Origin: Chlamydomonas sphaeroides
Lineage: Eukaryota > Chlorophyta > Chlorophyceae > Chlamydomonadales > Chlamydomonadaceae
Assembly: GCA_001662425.1 (NCBI GenBank)
Contig: BDDC01000337.1
Coordinates: 1,639-65,638, forward strand
Reading direction: 5' to 3'
DNA length: 64,000 bases
A program made the translations under genes and the position numbers. Positions 1-11,351 of the stretch are shown here, piece after piece (the first letter of the stretch is position 1; each line of letters starts with the position of its first letter). The notes below the pieces were generated by a model. It had not been told where the DNA came from, ran no database searches, and was given only the letters and a program-made list of their open reading frames with translations.

Positions 1-1754
1 GATCCCGACCCGTACGGCAGGCCCCAACTCGAACGAGTCTCGGACCGATCCCAGGAGCCCAAGCATACTTGCCTGCGCGCACACTGTGGTGGCCTGAATT
101 TGGCCATGAGGAAGGCTCCCTAGCAGCCTGCCCCCTGCTCCCTGGTCAGCGTCACCCCATCCGACCCCCACGACCTCTGGTCCCCATCCCGCGTCGACCT
201 GGGACACGTGACAACACCTCGGCTACCATACATACGCGCCCCGCCTGCTGCTTTCAACTACAGGCACCTATCCTGCTCAGCGATGGCCATGGCCGACTGC
301 TGGCGTGGACCACAGACAGACAGGTGGGAGTACTCTGGCGACCAGCTAGGGGCGGACGTAGCCTTGGCATCGTATCGTCGTGTCCTAGCTAGCGTGGTAG
401 ATGTTCTATGTGCGTGCTGTGCATGCGTGCAAGCCGCGGAGCCCTCTCCTGGAGCGTACGGCATCTGCCAGCGCCTATGCCGTTGCATTGCGCGTCGCCA
501 GAGTTGCCACTCTGGGACGCGCCAGGACGGCCACGGCCTGCCGTACATGCAGCTGTGGTCCGAAGCGGGCAGGTTTTGGCCAGCAAAGTCGGCTCCAATT
601 CGTTCGGCCACAACAGAACCGCACACACGCACTAAAAGTACGTACCTTGGACGCAGGTCCTGCTTGGACGGGTTTTGCGGGGTGAAAGCCGATACCCCAG
701 CCACCGAAGGTAGGCCATATCATGGCCCACGGTCCGCACCTCACTGCGTCAAGGGAACACTAACTGACTCGAGCCTGGCGCTGGTCAGATGGATGTTGGG
801 CCGAACCCGAACCGAGCCCGCGCCCCACCCTCCGTGCTGCATGCCTCGGCGGAAATTGAAGGCCAGGCATTGGCCAGCAACAGCAGCTCGGCACAGCCAC
901 GCAGCGGAGGCCCACCCACGCCACTCACGTCCGCTGGGTGCGTGTGGCCTGAGAGGCAGGTCTCGCTCGATGATCCCGACCGAGCGAGCGTTAGCCTCCT
1001 AGCTGCCGCCTGCGTCCACCGCGCCGGACGGCTACAGGCGAGGGTGGCGGGCGGCCCGGCTGGTGGCCAGCCAATTGATGGGTGATTGAAATACAGGGTG
1101 GTCCAGGTCGTGAACATCGACCAGCACCGCCTTCCCTACATCAACCAAGGGTTAGGCTGCTAGGGTGACCCCTGGGTCGACCCCAAGCTGCTTGGCTGCT
1201 GCTGCCGCGCGCCTGCTGGAGCTTGCAAGTAGTACGTATCACATCGTGTTGTATATGTGCCTAGCGCGACCATCCAAAGCAAGAGCCAGGGACTCGGGGC
1301 CTGTGGGCTTGGCGCGGGCGCCGCAAGCGCCAGGGCCGGCCCTCCTGCGCTGGGCTGCCCTGTCGCGCCGCGAGCGTGGGCGGGGAGGCGCCGGAGTCAG
1401 CCGCGGCGCCACATCGACGGGCGCCTGAGCCCGAGCGGTGGCGGAGGCAGGAGGCCGGCCGGCGCTCGTGGCGAAGCGGCAGGGGGCGGGGGTAAAGCTG
1501 CGGGGCCGGTGGGTCGTGCTAGGGCGGCTAGCGGGCCGCCTGCGTTGCGAGCAACGCAAGTTCGTTCCGGGACACGAAGGAAGCCGTCGAGACACACACG
1601 TCCGGGGCGGGGGCAGCGGTTGCAGCCGCGGCAAGCGCGGCCGGCCGAGCTCTGACATCGGGGGCCGGGGCGGGCCCGCCACCGCCGCCGCCACCTGCGG
1701 GCCGCGGCCGGGCGGCAGCGGGGCCGGCGGCCGCGCCCCCGGCAAGCGGCCGAG

Positions 1755-2032
1755 CTCAGCCGCAGCTGGCCGTGCCAAGCGGAAGTTCAGCGGTGCTTGG
1801 GGGCTGAGTTGGTAGGGGGGGCAGCCTTGCCTCCTGGCCGTGCATGGCTGGCTGGGCGGGGGCTGTTGCGATAGCGGCCGTAAGCTTGTGCTAGCGCGAG
1901 GCCAGGGGGCTGGCTGCCCGCCATTCCCCTGACGCAAGCGCGCCCTTGAAAAGAAGAACCCGCGCGCCCCGGCCATGTCCGGGTGAAGGGACCAGGGGTC
2001 ACGTCCCAGACGAGTGCCGGCACTCTGGCGAA
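1755..2032 (-). repeat. Dispersed repeat R1, copy 1
   Basis: Read on the minus strand, this segment matches 35725 to 35995 on the plus strand in several blocks separated by small indels. One block covers the 19 bases GACCCCTGGTCCCTTCACC. Another reads GGCCGCTATCGCAACAGC, a third reads CACGGCCAGGAGGCA, and the last ends in CTTCCGCTTGGC. Two copies 34 kb apart in opposite orientation suggest a mobile-element remnant. No transposase, terminal repeat or target duplication could be recognised. Confidence 0.7.
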
Positions 2033-2355
2033 TGGCGAGCGTCGAGAGCGTGGTGGTAGCCTGCGTCCCTTAGACTGAAGTATCCCATTAGGCGCGGACG
2101 GCTGGCAGCCCTAGATAAAGGACTGGGTGGGGGCTCTGCCCCATTTCCATATCCGGATGGGGCCATGTGTCCTGGATGCAACTCGAAACGCGGCTGACAC
2201 ACACCTGGCGTACTGCCGGGTCTGCCGTGCTGCTGTACCTGACTCTACCCCATTCCACAGGTTCGCATCCTGTTGTGTGATGGGGTTGGGCCGGGCTGAT
2301 AGGCGCCAGTGGCAGTTACCTGGACTCTGGCGTAATGCGCCACAAGGTGAGTTAA

Positions 2356-2383
2356 TGATAAGCTAGAACGAAGTCAAAGAAGG
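2356..2383 (+). repeat. Short dispersed repeat R2, copy 1
   Basis: The 28 bases here match 35041 to 35068 with three substitutions, all transitions, in the same orientation. The motif is AT-richer than its surroundings. It is probably a fragment of the same class of interspersed element as R1, but the two are not colinear between the loci. Confidence 0.55.
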
Positions 2384-3617
2384 TGAGTTGGCCGGCTGCT
2401 GCGTGCCGTTGCGTGGCTACAGCCCCCCCTGCAGGCTTGTTTGCCTGCTTGGCCCCCCGTCGCAGCAGCTATGGATGGCATTTCGGGGTCGCAGGATTGC
2501 GGGTACAGGTTCTTGACTTCGTCTGTTTTTATGACACTGGGCCCCGGTGGCCTGGGGGGGCGCTAGCGAGTGTGCTGGGCAGGCCGAACCCGGGCCGGCC
2601 GCTCCGTGGCGCCGGGCAAGCATGGACCCGCTGGGAAGCTGAATGGTCGCAACGGTATGCGAAGAGGCGCTGCCCGCGCACTGGAAGCTGACTAGTGCCG
2701 TGTGTTTTATTGTGGTCTCAGTTAAGAGGCGGGAAAAAACGGGCGGGAGGTCATGGTGAGGGGGCGGCTGTGAAGGCCGTTGAGACTAAGAAATTAACGG
2801 GGCACCAGCGCCGTTCCTTCACGTCGGTGACAGACGCTGTGTGATCGTGTGTGGTTGTAGTTGCGGCCACGCGCACGAGGTCATGGTCTATTGCCTAGCG
2901 CGCGTTGCGGGGCAGAGGGGGCCGCTAGTAGGGTATTCACACGCGTACGGCATGCCATGACGTGGGCTCCAATCAACTGCTTCAGTGCTAACCTTGCCTC
3001 CCCTGAACAAGAGTCAACACATCTCCAGCATAAGACTTCGCCTTTTCCTTAACGTAGCAGGAGTTGCCCGTAGCTCGGGAGTTTCCCGCACCAAAACCAG
3101 CACGAAAACGACTTGCAAACATAAGCCGACATTATAGGCATTAGCTGGACAGAGGTCGCATGGGCTGTTGACCTCGGTTACGCTGAGGTAGGGAAGCAAC
3201 AAGCCGCATGTCAAACTTGACGGCTGATTGTCGGGGACCCACTCGTCGCGATGCGCTCCTGCCTGCATCACTACCAGCAGGTCACCGTGCGCAATGGACT
3301 TGCCATCGACGAAGCGTCAGGACGCGAGCGCGGAAAAGGCGACGAGCATCGAGCCCGCATGCCGTCGTTGTGTGGGCTGCAATGCCAAAGAGCCTAGCTT
3401 CATAACACTTGAGTAGGTATTTATGATGCCCTGCAGCGGGCGCTAGGGGTATAGGCACGTCCTGCTACCCCCCTTTTGCGGTTGCGGCCGCCGCGCCTTG
3501 TGCGCGCGGCCACAATCGCACGCTCGTCTCTCGTAACCAGCTCGCGACCGTGCACGTTCTTACCGAGGTCCGCACCTCCGATGCTGCCATTACAGGGGAA
3601 AGGAGTCCCTGCGGCGC

Positions 3618-6600
3618 ATGTCAGTGCTCGGCGCCTCCCCTTCACTTGCCGCCTCGCCGAGGTCTCCCCGCGAGTCGCCGGAGCGCCACTCCGCGCCGTC
3701 CACAACTGGCGCCCTCTCAGCACTCCAACAGTTCGACCCGGCGCCCGCACTATCCGCTGATGCGGCGGGGCCGGCTGACAGCGGCCATCGCTGCGGCTGG
3801 GTGCCTGTGACGCCTTCCTCGGCGACACCACTCGCCGCCCAGCCCGCCTCACCACAACCCGGCCCGGGCCCCCGCGGCCTCCACAGCCGCAGCTCTGCGC
3901 CCGCGGCCCTGCGCCGCCGGCCTTCGCTCAGCTCGCAGCCTCCCATGCTGCCGTACCCACCGTCGCCGACGTCGCCGACGCCTCACTCCGTCAGCTCCCC
4001 CGCCCCCGCCTCAGCCGCAGCCCTCGGCCAGCAGCCCTCCTGCACGGCGCGCTGCGGCCGCAGGCTCCGCCCATCTCGCAGCACGGGCGACAAAGGCAAC
4101 CCCCAGCCTCCCTCACACAAGGCTTGGGCTGCAGTGCCGCCCACGGCCGACCCTACACACTCGGCGCTCGCCACAGGCAACTGGCACCCGTCCTCGCCTG
4201 GCGTCTCCCGACGTAGCTCCCTCGACCACGACCGGCCCTCCCCGGAGGCCGTGCCGCGGTCTTCCTCCTCCTGCTCCTCGCGGGTCACCCCCGGCAGCGG
4301 CCGACCTAGCCCCGCCACCACCGCCACCACCGCCACCACCGCCGGAGACCGCTTCTCCGACAGCAGCGCTGCCGCTACGGCGCGTTGCTCGCCCACTATC
4401 GCGACCACGACCGCGTCTCCGACCCCGGCGACGCACCTGGCCCCGGCCGCTCCCTTCGTCCCGCGCTCCCCCTCTCACAAGGCGCGCTACCTGTCCCACC
4501 TCGGGACCTTTGGCAGGACGCTGAGTCGGCTGGTGAGCAAGGGCCCGGGGGCCAACACGGCCAAGTGTGGCCGCAGCGAGGCGGCCGACAGTCAGACCAT
4601 CGCAGCGCGGCAGCAGCAGGGCGGCCGGCCGGGCAGTGCTGGCGGCGGCAACAAGGCGAAGGCCGAGGCCGAGGCCGAGGCGGCGCACGCCACCCAGCTG
4701 CAGCAGCTGCGAGATGAGCTGACGGCCCTTCGTGCGGCGGCGGCGCGCGAGGCAGCGCTAGCGCATCGCCAATGCTGCATGGCGGAGGCCGCGGCGCAGG
4801 CGCAGGCGGCGGAGGCGGAGCAGTTGCGCCGCCGCTTGGCAGAGGTTCAGTCGGCCGCGGCGCGCGACGCGGCTGAGGGAGCGGCCGAGGCGGCGGCGCT
4901 GCGTGGCCGGGTCGCAGCGCTGGAGGAGGAGTTGGTTGCCAGCGTGCAAGATGCGGCGCAGCAAGTCGTTGCCGCGGAGGCCGAGTGCCAGCGGCTGCGG
5001 GGCCTCAACGCGCAGCTCACGGCCGAGCTGTCCGACGCGGCTGCGTTCAGGCTGATCGAGTGCGGCGCTGTGGCGCAGCTGGGCCGTGTCCTGGGGCTGT
5101 CGCCCCTCCCCCAGCTGCTGGCGCTGCAGGAGCATGAGCAGGTGCTGCCCGAGCCGGAGCGTGTGGCGGGCGGCCCCCACGAGTGGAGCGTGCGCGACCC
5201 GCAGGCGCTGGCGCGCGCCGCGCAGCCCGACATCCACATCCGGACCTTGTACGACGGCCAGGTCCGGATCCGCACGGTGCCGTACAGCTCGCTCGCACGG
5301 CTTCGGCAGCTGCATGAGGGCGAGGGCGCCGCGGAGCAGTTGCCGTGGCTCTACACCCCGGGCTGGAGCTCGGAGCCGATCCGCATGTTTGCTGAGGTGG
5401 CGCGCGAGGCATCGACGGCGCTGGTCCTCAACCGCACGCTGCCAGGCCGTTTCGCGCCGCTGCTGGCGTTCGGAACGACGCCCTGCTGTCAGGCGGGGAC
5501 ACCAACGGACGCGGGCAACGACCGTCAGGTGTGTATGTGTGTACTGGAGGGAAGATGAGAAGCCGCCAGTCGGGATCGGGACAGCTGGCAGCGCGTCACA
5601 TCTGTTGAAGAAAAGGGCATTGCGCCTTCACCAGGAGGGCCTCACCGTCCGTGACCCTGATCCCTGCCTGCCCGCGCGCCCACGTAGGGGTCTCCGGTCC
5701 CCTGGTCGCCCTACCTCCTCAGATCACGGCGGGTCAAGCCCGCTGTACCTCCATTTCTACTTATATTCCCCGCGCCCAACCCTGCTCCCAGTTTGCGCTG
5801 GTTCGGCCCGAGCCTGCATGCCGATCAGGAGCTCCTATTGCTGATCCATGCTCCCTGCCCCTATCCGCGGCCCTGCTCCTCATCCCCTCAGCTGGTGCTG
5901 GTGTTTGCGCAGAGCCCCGGCACCCTGGTGACGGCCCTGGGAGAGGTGGTCGACACTGTGTTTGCGGCGCTGCTGCAGAAGGCGCTGCAGCTCCGGGAGC
6001 TGTTGGAGGCATCCGAGGCGGAGCAGGAGGGAGAGGACGAGGCGGGCGGCAGCGACAGGGGGCCCCTGCACTCAATGGCAGCAGCGCTGCAGGCTGCCGA
6101 GGAGCAGGCGGCCGGGATGGCGGGCGAGGAGGACGAGGAGGACGGGGCGGCTGAGTTCGGCCTATGCGTTGCCGCTGCGGACGAGGGCTGTGCCGAGACG
6201 GCTGCGGCGCTGCTGCAGCTGTGCGCGGCAGCTGAGCCCGGCGCGGCGTCGCTGGCTCGGCACGTGGCGAGCTCCGTGTGTGGCATGGCGGAGGTGGTGG
6301 CGGAGGTGGAGCTGCAGGGCATGCACGCCAAGGGTGAGCGCGAGGGAGAGGGAGGGAGGCACGGACAATGGGACAATCAAAGGCAAGGCAGCAGCAGGCA
6401 TAGGGGTATGTGCTGATCCCATCGCCGTATGGGCGGTTGCGCTGACCTCCTCCCCTCCCCATCTATGCGTGGTCACCCTCCTGACCCTGCAGAGCTGTCG
6501 CCGGAGCGCTTCACGCGCGACCGCCTGACCGGCCGTGTGATCGGCCTGGACCCCTGCGCCTTCGTGCCCGCCACCGCCGGCCACGGCCTGCTCGCCACTA

Positions 6601-6926
6601 CGCCGCTGGTCAGCCCCTGCCGCAGCCCCGCAGCCGCGCCCGAGCAGCGGCGGCCGCAGCAGCCGCTGTGCGGCCCTGCCTCTGACGCCTGGGGCCTGGG
6701 CCAGGGCCTGGGCATGATGCTGGATGCGGCGCAGCGGCGGATGGGGGAGCTGGCTGAGGCCTCGTGCGAGCCAGAGCTGGCGGGCCTGACCGCGGTGGTG
6801 CTGGCGGGGGCGATGGAGGCGGCGGCGCGGCGGGCCGGGCTGCGGCGGCTGGCGCGGGCGTGCTGCGAGCAGGACCCTGCGCGCCGCCTGAGCGCGGGAG
6901 GGCTGGCGGCGGCGCTGCGGGAGTAG
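3618..6926 (+). CDS. Coiled-coil protein with C-terminal kinase-like (probable pseudokinase) domain
   Basis: Three exons: 3618..5528, 5892..6333 and 6493..6926, predicting 928 aa. The first about 340 residues are Ser/Pro-rich and disordered. Residues about 348 to 475 are an Ala/Glu/Gln/Leu-rich coiled coil. The last about 350 residues carry faint protein-kinase landmarks. There is a hydrophobic hinge-like strand at the start of exon 2, AKELSPERF at 783-791 where HRDxKPxN is expected, LDPC (803-806) where DFG is expected, APEQ (833-836), DAWGLG (849-854), and a closing helix containing CCEQDPARRLSA typical of subdomain XI. The HRD Asp is Glu, the following Lys is Ser and the Asn is Arg, so catalysis is unlikely. 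The assignment to the kinase fold is my inference from motif order. The start is the first ATG of the open frame and lies in low-complexity sequence, so it could be elsewhere. Function is unknown. Confidence 0.7.
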
Positions 6927-7780
6927 TAGATGGAGGGGGTGGGAGGGACGTGGCGCGAGCCAGTGGCGTGGTGGTCTAGGGGGTGCGACGTACGCGTTGG
7001 GGTTTCAATGACCTGACAGGAGCTTGAATGGGATGAGTTCGGGTTGCTTTGGTTAGGTCAGGATTTGGCCGGGTGGCATTGGAGTAGCTTGCGTAGGTTG
7101 GCGCCGGTGTAGTACAAGGATTCACGGAGATGTCAGGAGGCAGCAGGAATGAAACGTGGTGTATGAGGCCGTGGACGGGGGCGGGATGGAGGGCGGGCAG
7201 GGGTTCAGGCGTTGCAGAGAGGCAGGAGTGGCGCTTGGCAGCTTGCCAACTGGAAGTGTCTGAGCGGAGGTCTTGGTTGCGAGTAGACAAAGCGCGATAG
7301 CTGGGCTCGGAGTGGGGTAGGGGCAGCGCAGGAGGTGAAGTGCGTGTGCAAGAATGCGACTGCAGTCAGGAGGCCTCATGCAAGCGGGGTCTGAAGCTTT
7401 GGGGAAGATGGAGCTGTGGATGGGGCCGGCGGGCGACATGAGTAGGCAGCCATGTAATGCACTGAATGTACAGGCCTAGTTGTGACGACTCGAACCTAGT
7501 AGCGTGACCAGGTTGCAGATCGGCTATCCTTGGTCGCGGGGGACCATAGGGCAACCGCGGGGGCGCTGCATAGGGAGAGCGTGTGGGTGTGGCAAGCTGC
7601 TCTTTTCCCCAAGCCCCGCACAACTTGAACAATCAAGCACGAGTGCGTACAATTTTCAGCGTGCGACGGGCTGCTTCATATCAACAACATAAACCGCGAC
7701 ATCCATCGTGACAGCGCAGCGCTGGTCTACATCAAGGAACGCTGACAGCTTTGGACTGTGTTATAAGTATAGCACACGGC
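6927..7780. other. Intergenic: 3' UTR of kinase-like gene and frataxin promoter
   Basis: The stretch has no supported reading frame. A TGTAA at 7453 to 7457 is a candidate polyadenylation signal for the upstream gene. The remainder presumably carries the frataxin promoter and 5' UTR, but no clear regulatory element could be identified. Confidence 0.5.
7453..7457 (+). terminator. Candidate TGTAA polyadenylation signal
   Basis: This is a TGTAA pentamer about 530 bases downstream of the kinase-like gene's stop codon. TGTAA is the usual signal in volvocine algae and the distance suits their long 3' UTRs. A pentamer can also occur by chance. Confidence 0.35.
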
Positions 7781-9358
7781 ATGTGGCGGTTTCTGGCGCT
7801 ACGCAGCAGCGCTCGGCGAGTCGCTGCGCACGCGCTGCCTTGCTGCGCAGAGGGCGTTGCGGCCACATCGGCCGCTTGCGCGGAGGCCAGCAGCTCGGGG
7901 CGCATGCCTGCGCTATTTGCAAGCGACTCGGTGGGTTTGAGGTTTCCATCCATCGCCACGCACCACGCCCACATCCAAGCGTCGCACCCCAGCCAGCAGC
8001 CACGCAAACATTCCCACCCCTCTTACAGGCCCTGCGGTTATCCAGCAGTTGTCAGTGGACGGCTATTCGCGGCTTCAGCGAAGAGCTGCGCGTCGTGTGG
8101 GTAGCGTTGGGCGCCTGAAGCGATGGCCAGCTCGCTCATGCCGGGAAGCCGCCGGGTGCGGTAGGGACCCCGCCGCCTCATCACAGCCAAGCGTAGCCCC
8201 CGGTCCAGGTAGACGTATTCCAAGGCCACAGCTTATCCTAGGCATGCCGGTCAAGGCCCTCGGTCGGCAGCCGGCCGCGGTTGTCCACGTCGCTGCAGCG
8301 GCGACACTGACCAGGTGCCCCCTCCGCCCCCTCGCCCCTGCTCCCGCTGCTCGCAGCTCGACTAGCCTCACCGAGGGCCAGTTCCACAAGGTGGCGGACG
8401 AGGTGATGGAGGGGCTGGTGGAACGGCTTGAGGTAAGCGCCGCCGCAGGCGCAGGCCCAGGAGCCGGTGGTGCCGCTGGTGCCGCTGAGTGGTTGTGTCG
8501 GTCAAGCCCGTCGCGCGGTACGCCAGGGTGCACCTGCGACGTCGCTACTATCCTAGCTGCCGCTTGCCGCGGCCCCCGGCACGCTGCCCCTGTCAGGCCT
8601 ACGTTGAAGAGAATGATGTTGACGGTGGCGACGTTGAATACTCGGTGAGGCTAGGGGCATGGCCAGTCGCGAGGACACGGGATGGGCCAGGGACATGGAC
8701 GCCCGCAGCGCCGCTCGGCGCTGCCAATGGCACGCGACGTGCAACGGCCGACGCGCAGTCCACGCTGCCGCACGGGCCGCGGAGTTTCACGTCTGGTCGA
8801 GTGCTGCGGCTCCACTCCACCCACATAGCGCCCGCGTGCTGCGCCTTGGTTATTGCCCCGCATCTGGCCCCTCAGCAAGGCGTGCTGACGGTCAAGCTGG
8901 GACGCCTGGGCACCTTCGTGGTCAACAAGCAGACGCCCAACCGCCAGATTTGGCTGTCATCGCCCGTCAGGTAGGCAGCGCTGGCGGCGGGCTCCTTGGG
9001 ACATGGTCGTGCGCTCGGCGGGGTCTGCGCTTGTACCAATGGGCAGCGTGTCCTTGTTTGCGAGCTTCGGTGTCGAGTTACAGGAGCGGACCCGTGCAGG
9101 TGGCCATCCAGCACGCCGAGCTTTCCCATTCCACACACCGCCATCACACACCGCCCTCGCTGCCAAGAAACACGCCCGGCCTGCATACACCGCCCTTCGC
9201 TCCCTCGCGCCCTTCTTCGCCCTGCCCCCCGCAGCGGCCCCTTCCGCTTCGACTACAGCGACGGCCGCTGGCTGTACCACCGCACCCGGAGAGACCTGGT
9301 GCAGCAGCTGGAGGAGGAGGTGTCGGGGCTGGTGGGCGCCCAGCTGAAGCTTGAGTAG
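7781..9358 (+). CDS. FXN: Frataxin, mitochondrial
   Basis: Six exons: 7781..7930, 8029..8096, 8357..8432, 8597..8644, 8876..8970 and 9235..9358, predicting 186 aa, a normal frataxin length. The N-terminus (MWRFLALRSSARRVAAH...) is Arg/Ser/Ala-rich with no early acidic residues, as expected for a mitochondrial presequence. The frataxin fold starts near residue 77 with LTEGQFHKVADEVMEGL, followed by an acidic stretch (EENDVDGGDVE, 102-112) matching the iron-binding ridge. The family signature QIWLSSPVSGPFRFD occupies 138-152, and the strand containing GRW and a terminal helix follow. In other organisms frataxin accelerates sulfur transfer on the NFS1-ISCU complex for Fe-S cluster assembly in the matrix. 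All five introns are GT-AG and keep phase. The fold assignment is firm; exon 2 and the start rest on splice consensus. Confidence 0.93.
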
Positions 9359-10372
9359 CGGGGCGGGGGCGGAGGCGGAGGTGGGGGAGCAGAGCCGCTT
9401 GAGAGACCGCTGGGCTCTGGGGTGGTAGTCGGGCAGGCGGCTGGGCAGGCGGGCTGTCGGAGAGCGGGCGAGGACTGTAGCTGCGGGCTAGATAGACAAT
9501 AGTTCCGAGGAGGCGGAGGAGGAGGCCGAGGAGGCCGAGGAGGCCGAAGTGTGGTGCGACGGGCGGCGGGGCTGCCGGTGGCACGCGGATGGTTGGGGTC
9601 TGGGCGCGCGGAAAGAGCGTCCACGTTGGGTCACAGCACCCGCCGGCGGACCGGGTGCCGCAGCGACGTTTGCACGGCACCGAAGCACGGCGCCGGGCAC
9701 CGGGTCGGCGGTGAAGACCGCAGCGATGCGGCGCCGGGCCCCCTCCCGGTTCACGGTGACGGGAACCGTGCGCCGAGCTCCGTGCTCCTGTAACCACCGC
9801 CAGCCATGGCTGCAAGCTGCTGCGGCTGCGCGTAGCGTCCTCCCTCGGCCCACCGGGTCTTGGCAGAGCTCAGTCTCAGGGGCACGGGGCGCTCAAGTGT
9901 CGCGTGCAGGGTGCCGGGGCCCCGCCTGGCGCAGAACGAGCGAGACCGCCGCGGGGCCCAAGCAGCAGCGATGCTGAGTCCGTTGTTGACCGCACCGCCG
10001 CTGGCCCCGCTGCCGCCACTATTTTGCGGCGGCTGCCGGGAGCTGCCGGCAGCGACACACCCGCAGCGGCGGCGCCACCGCAGCCATGCTCGGCTGGCGG
10101 AGCGCGGCTCACGCGGCGCGCCCCAGCGCTCGCCAAGTGGTGCAGGCCAGCCGCCCTCCTGCGGCTGCTTCCGGGCGGGGCCGGGACCCGGGCTGCTGCC
10201 GTGAACACAGCAGGGCAGCGGACTGCCTCCGCGTCAGCCACCCCCACGCCGCAACTAATAGCTCCTGCCGGCAGCCGCGTCTCCGCCTGCCGCGGCGGCG
10301 CCTGCCGCTCATGGCCGCTGTGTCCTGTCCTGTCCTGTGGAGGAAGGGTGGGCCGCTGTCTCGGCGCTGCGC
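9359..10372. other. Intergenic between convergent frataxin and RPC8 genes
   Basis: Both flanking genes end here, so this is shared 3' flank. It contains G/A-rich simple sequence, including a GAGGCCGAG-type tandem repeat at about 9520 to 9547, and a TGTAA at 9789 to 9793 that could end the frataxin transcript. Long open frames on both strands have no recognisable similarity. Confidence 0.55.
9789..9793 (+). terminator. Candidate TGTAA polyadenylation signal for frataxin
   Basis: The TGTAA pentamer lies about 430 bases after the frataxin stop codon in the convergent intergenic region. Its position is consistent with a volvocine 3' UTR, but it is only a pentamer match. Confidence 0.35.
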
Positions 10373-11351
10373 TCAGCCACTCCACCAGGAGGTGAGGCCC
10401 AGGCCGTCGCCGTTGATGTCGCCCACCACCACCATGGGCGAGAAGGGCTTGGCGGCGGTGCCCAGCAGCTTGTCGTCGCCTGAGGTGTGTGCGGTGTGTG
10501 GGCAGCGGGAGGAGGTGGGCAGAGTGGGCGTGGGCGGGCAGGCTACCGGAGGTGAGGAAGGCGGGGCCGTGGCGAAGGGGGCGGCGGCACGTCACAGCGG
10601 CATGGCCCGGGGCTGCTGGGGAGGGAGGGGAGGCGCTGGCGCTGCCGATGGTAGGCAGATGTAGGAGCAGGTTCCCGCGTAGGCGTGCAGGGCTGCGGCT
10701 GGAGAGGGGCTGCCAGGGGCCTCGAGGACGCACCGGTTGCGTTTTGCAGCTGCAGCGGCGTGGGCGGCGCGCTGAACTTGACGCTGTGGACGCGGAAGCG
10801 GATGGGCTCCTGCAGGTCCATGAACATGTCGTTGCCGTCAAACTTCCACACCCACAGCCGCTCCGATTCGTCGTAGAAGGACGGGTCCTGCAGCGCGTGC
10901 TCCGGGATGAGGATGTCGTCGAAGAATTCCAGCGACACGCGCAGGCCGTCCCTGCAGCGAGGCGCGACGAGCGGCGACAGAGAAAATATGAGGGGTGTAG
11001 GGACCCGGGTTAGGCCGCATGGGAGTCGCTTTGGAGGAGCGGGCGGCAAGGGGAAGAGCAGCGCGCGCACCTGGAGCACGACTTCAGCTTGCCCACGAGG
11101 ATTTCGCCGACGAATGGCCGGAATACGACCACGCGGAACTGGACCTTGAAGAACGCTGCGCCGTCGTTGGGGTACACGAAGCCGCCCTCAATGTTGAGCA
11201 CGTCATAGATGGTGACCACCAGCCCTAGGTTTGCGACGACCTTGTCAACAAATCGTTGCTCAATGACGGCCGTGACCGCGTCAACCGGCGTCTTGGTCAA
11301 GTCTTGCGGCAGAACGCGAATTTGGTCCTCGATTTGCGTTATCAGGAACAT
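10373..11351 (-). CDS. RPC8: DNA-directed RNA polymerase III subunit RPC8 (Rpc25/RPB7-like)
   Basis: Three exons on the minus strand: 11071..11351, 10734..10951 and 10373..10479, predicting 201 aa, close to the roughly 200 aa of other RPC8 proteins. The N-terminus has the RPB7-type pattern MFLITQIEDQIRVLPQDL, then VVANLGLVVTIYDVLNIEGG. The family hallmark FRPFVGEILVGKLKSCSR spans the exon 1/2 junction. The S1-like OB fold continues with VSLEFFDDILIPE. The protein ends in GLGLTSWWSG, the diagnostic RPC8 C-terminal Trp-Trp. With RPC9 it forms the polymerase III stalk used in initiation of tRNA and 5S rRNA genes in the nucleus. Introns are GT-AG in phases 2 and 1. The segment between the OB fold and the tail is diverged from animal sequences, which is common. 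Confidence 0.94.

Larger units (their letters stand above)
1..3617. other. Intergenic region, no supported gene
   Basis: No reading frame here has recognisable protein similarity, a plausible exon chain or conserved motifs. The longest open frames, such as a 245-residue minus-strand frame around 1.24 to 1.98 kb, are Pro/Ala/Arg-rich and look like by-products of high GC. The one structured item is a copy of a dispersed repeat at about 1.75 to 2.03 kb, plus a short repeat at 2356 to 2383. The right end presumably contains the promoter and 5' UTR of the coiled-coil gene that starts at 3618. Confidence 0.6.

Noticed and set aside
1239..1976. 245-residue minus-strand open frame
   Set aside because: It is Pro/Ala/Arg-rich, overlaps the dispersed repeat, and lacks motifs or splice structure. 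It is best explained by GC bias.
7480..7510. GGTTCGAGTC-like tRNA B-box on the minus strand
   Set aside because: The flanking bases do not form a T-stem, and no acceptor stem or anticodon arm can be drawn.
7759..7771. TATAAGTATA sequence just before the frataxin start codon
   Set aside because: It ends about 10 bases before the ATG. A functional TATA box there would place transcription start inside the coding sequence, which would remove the presequence.
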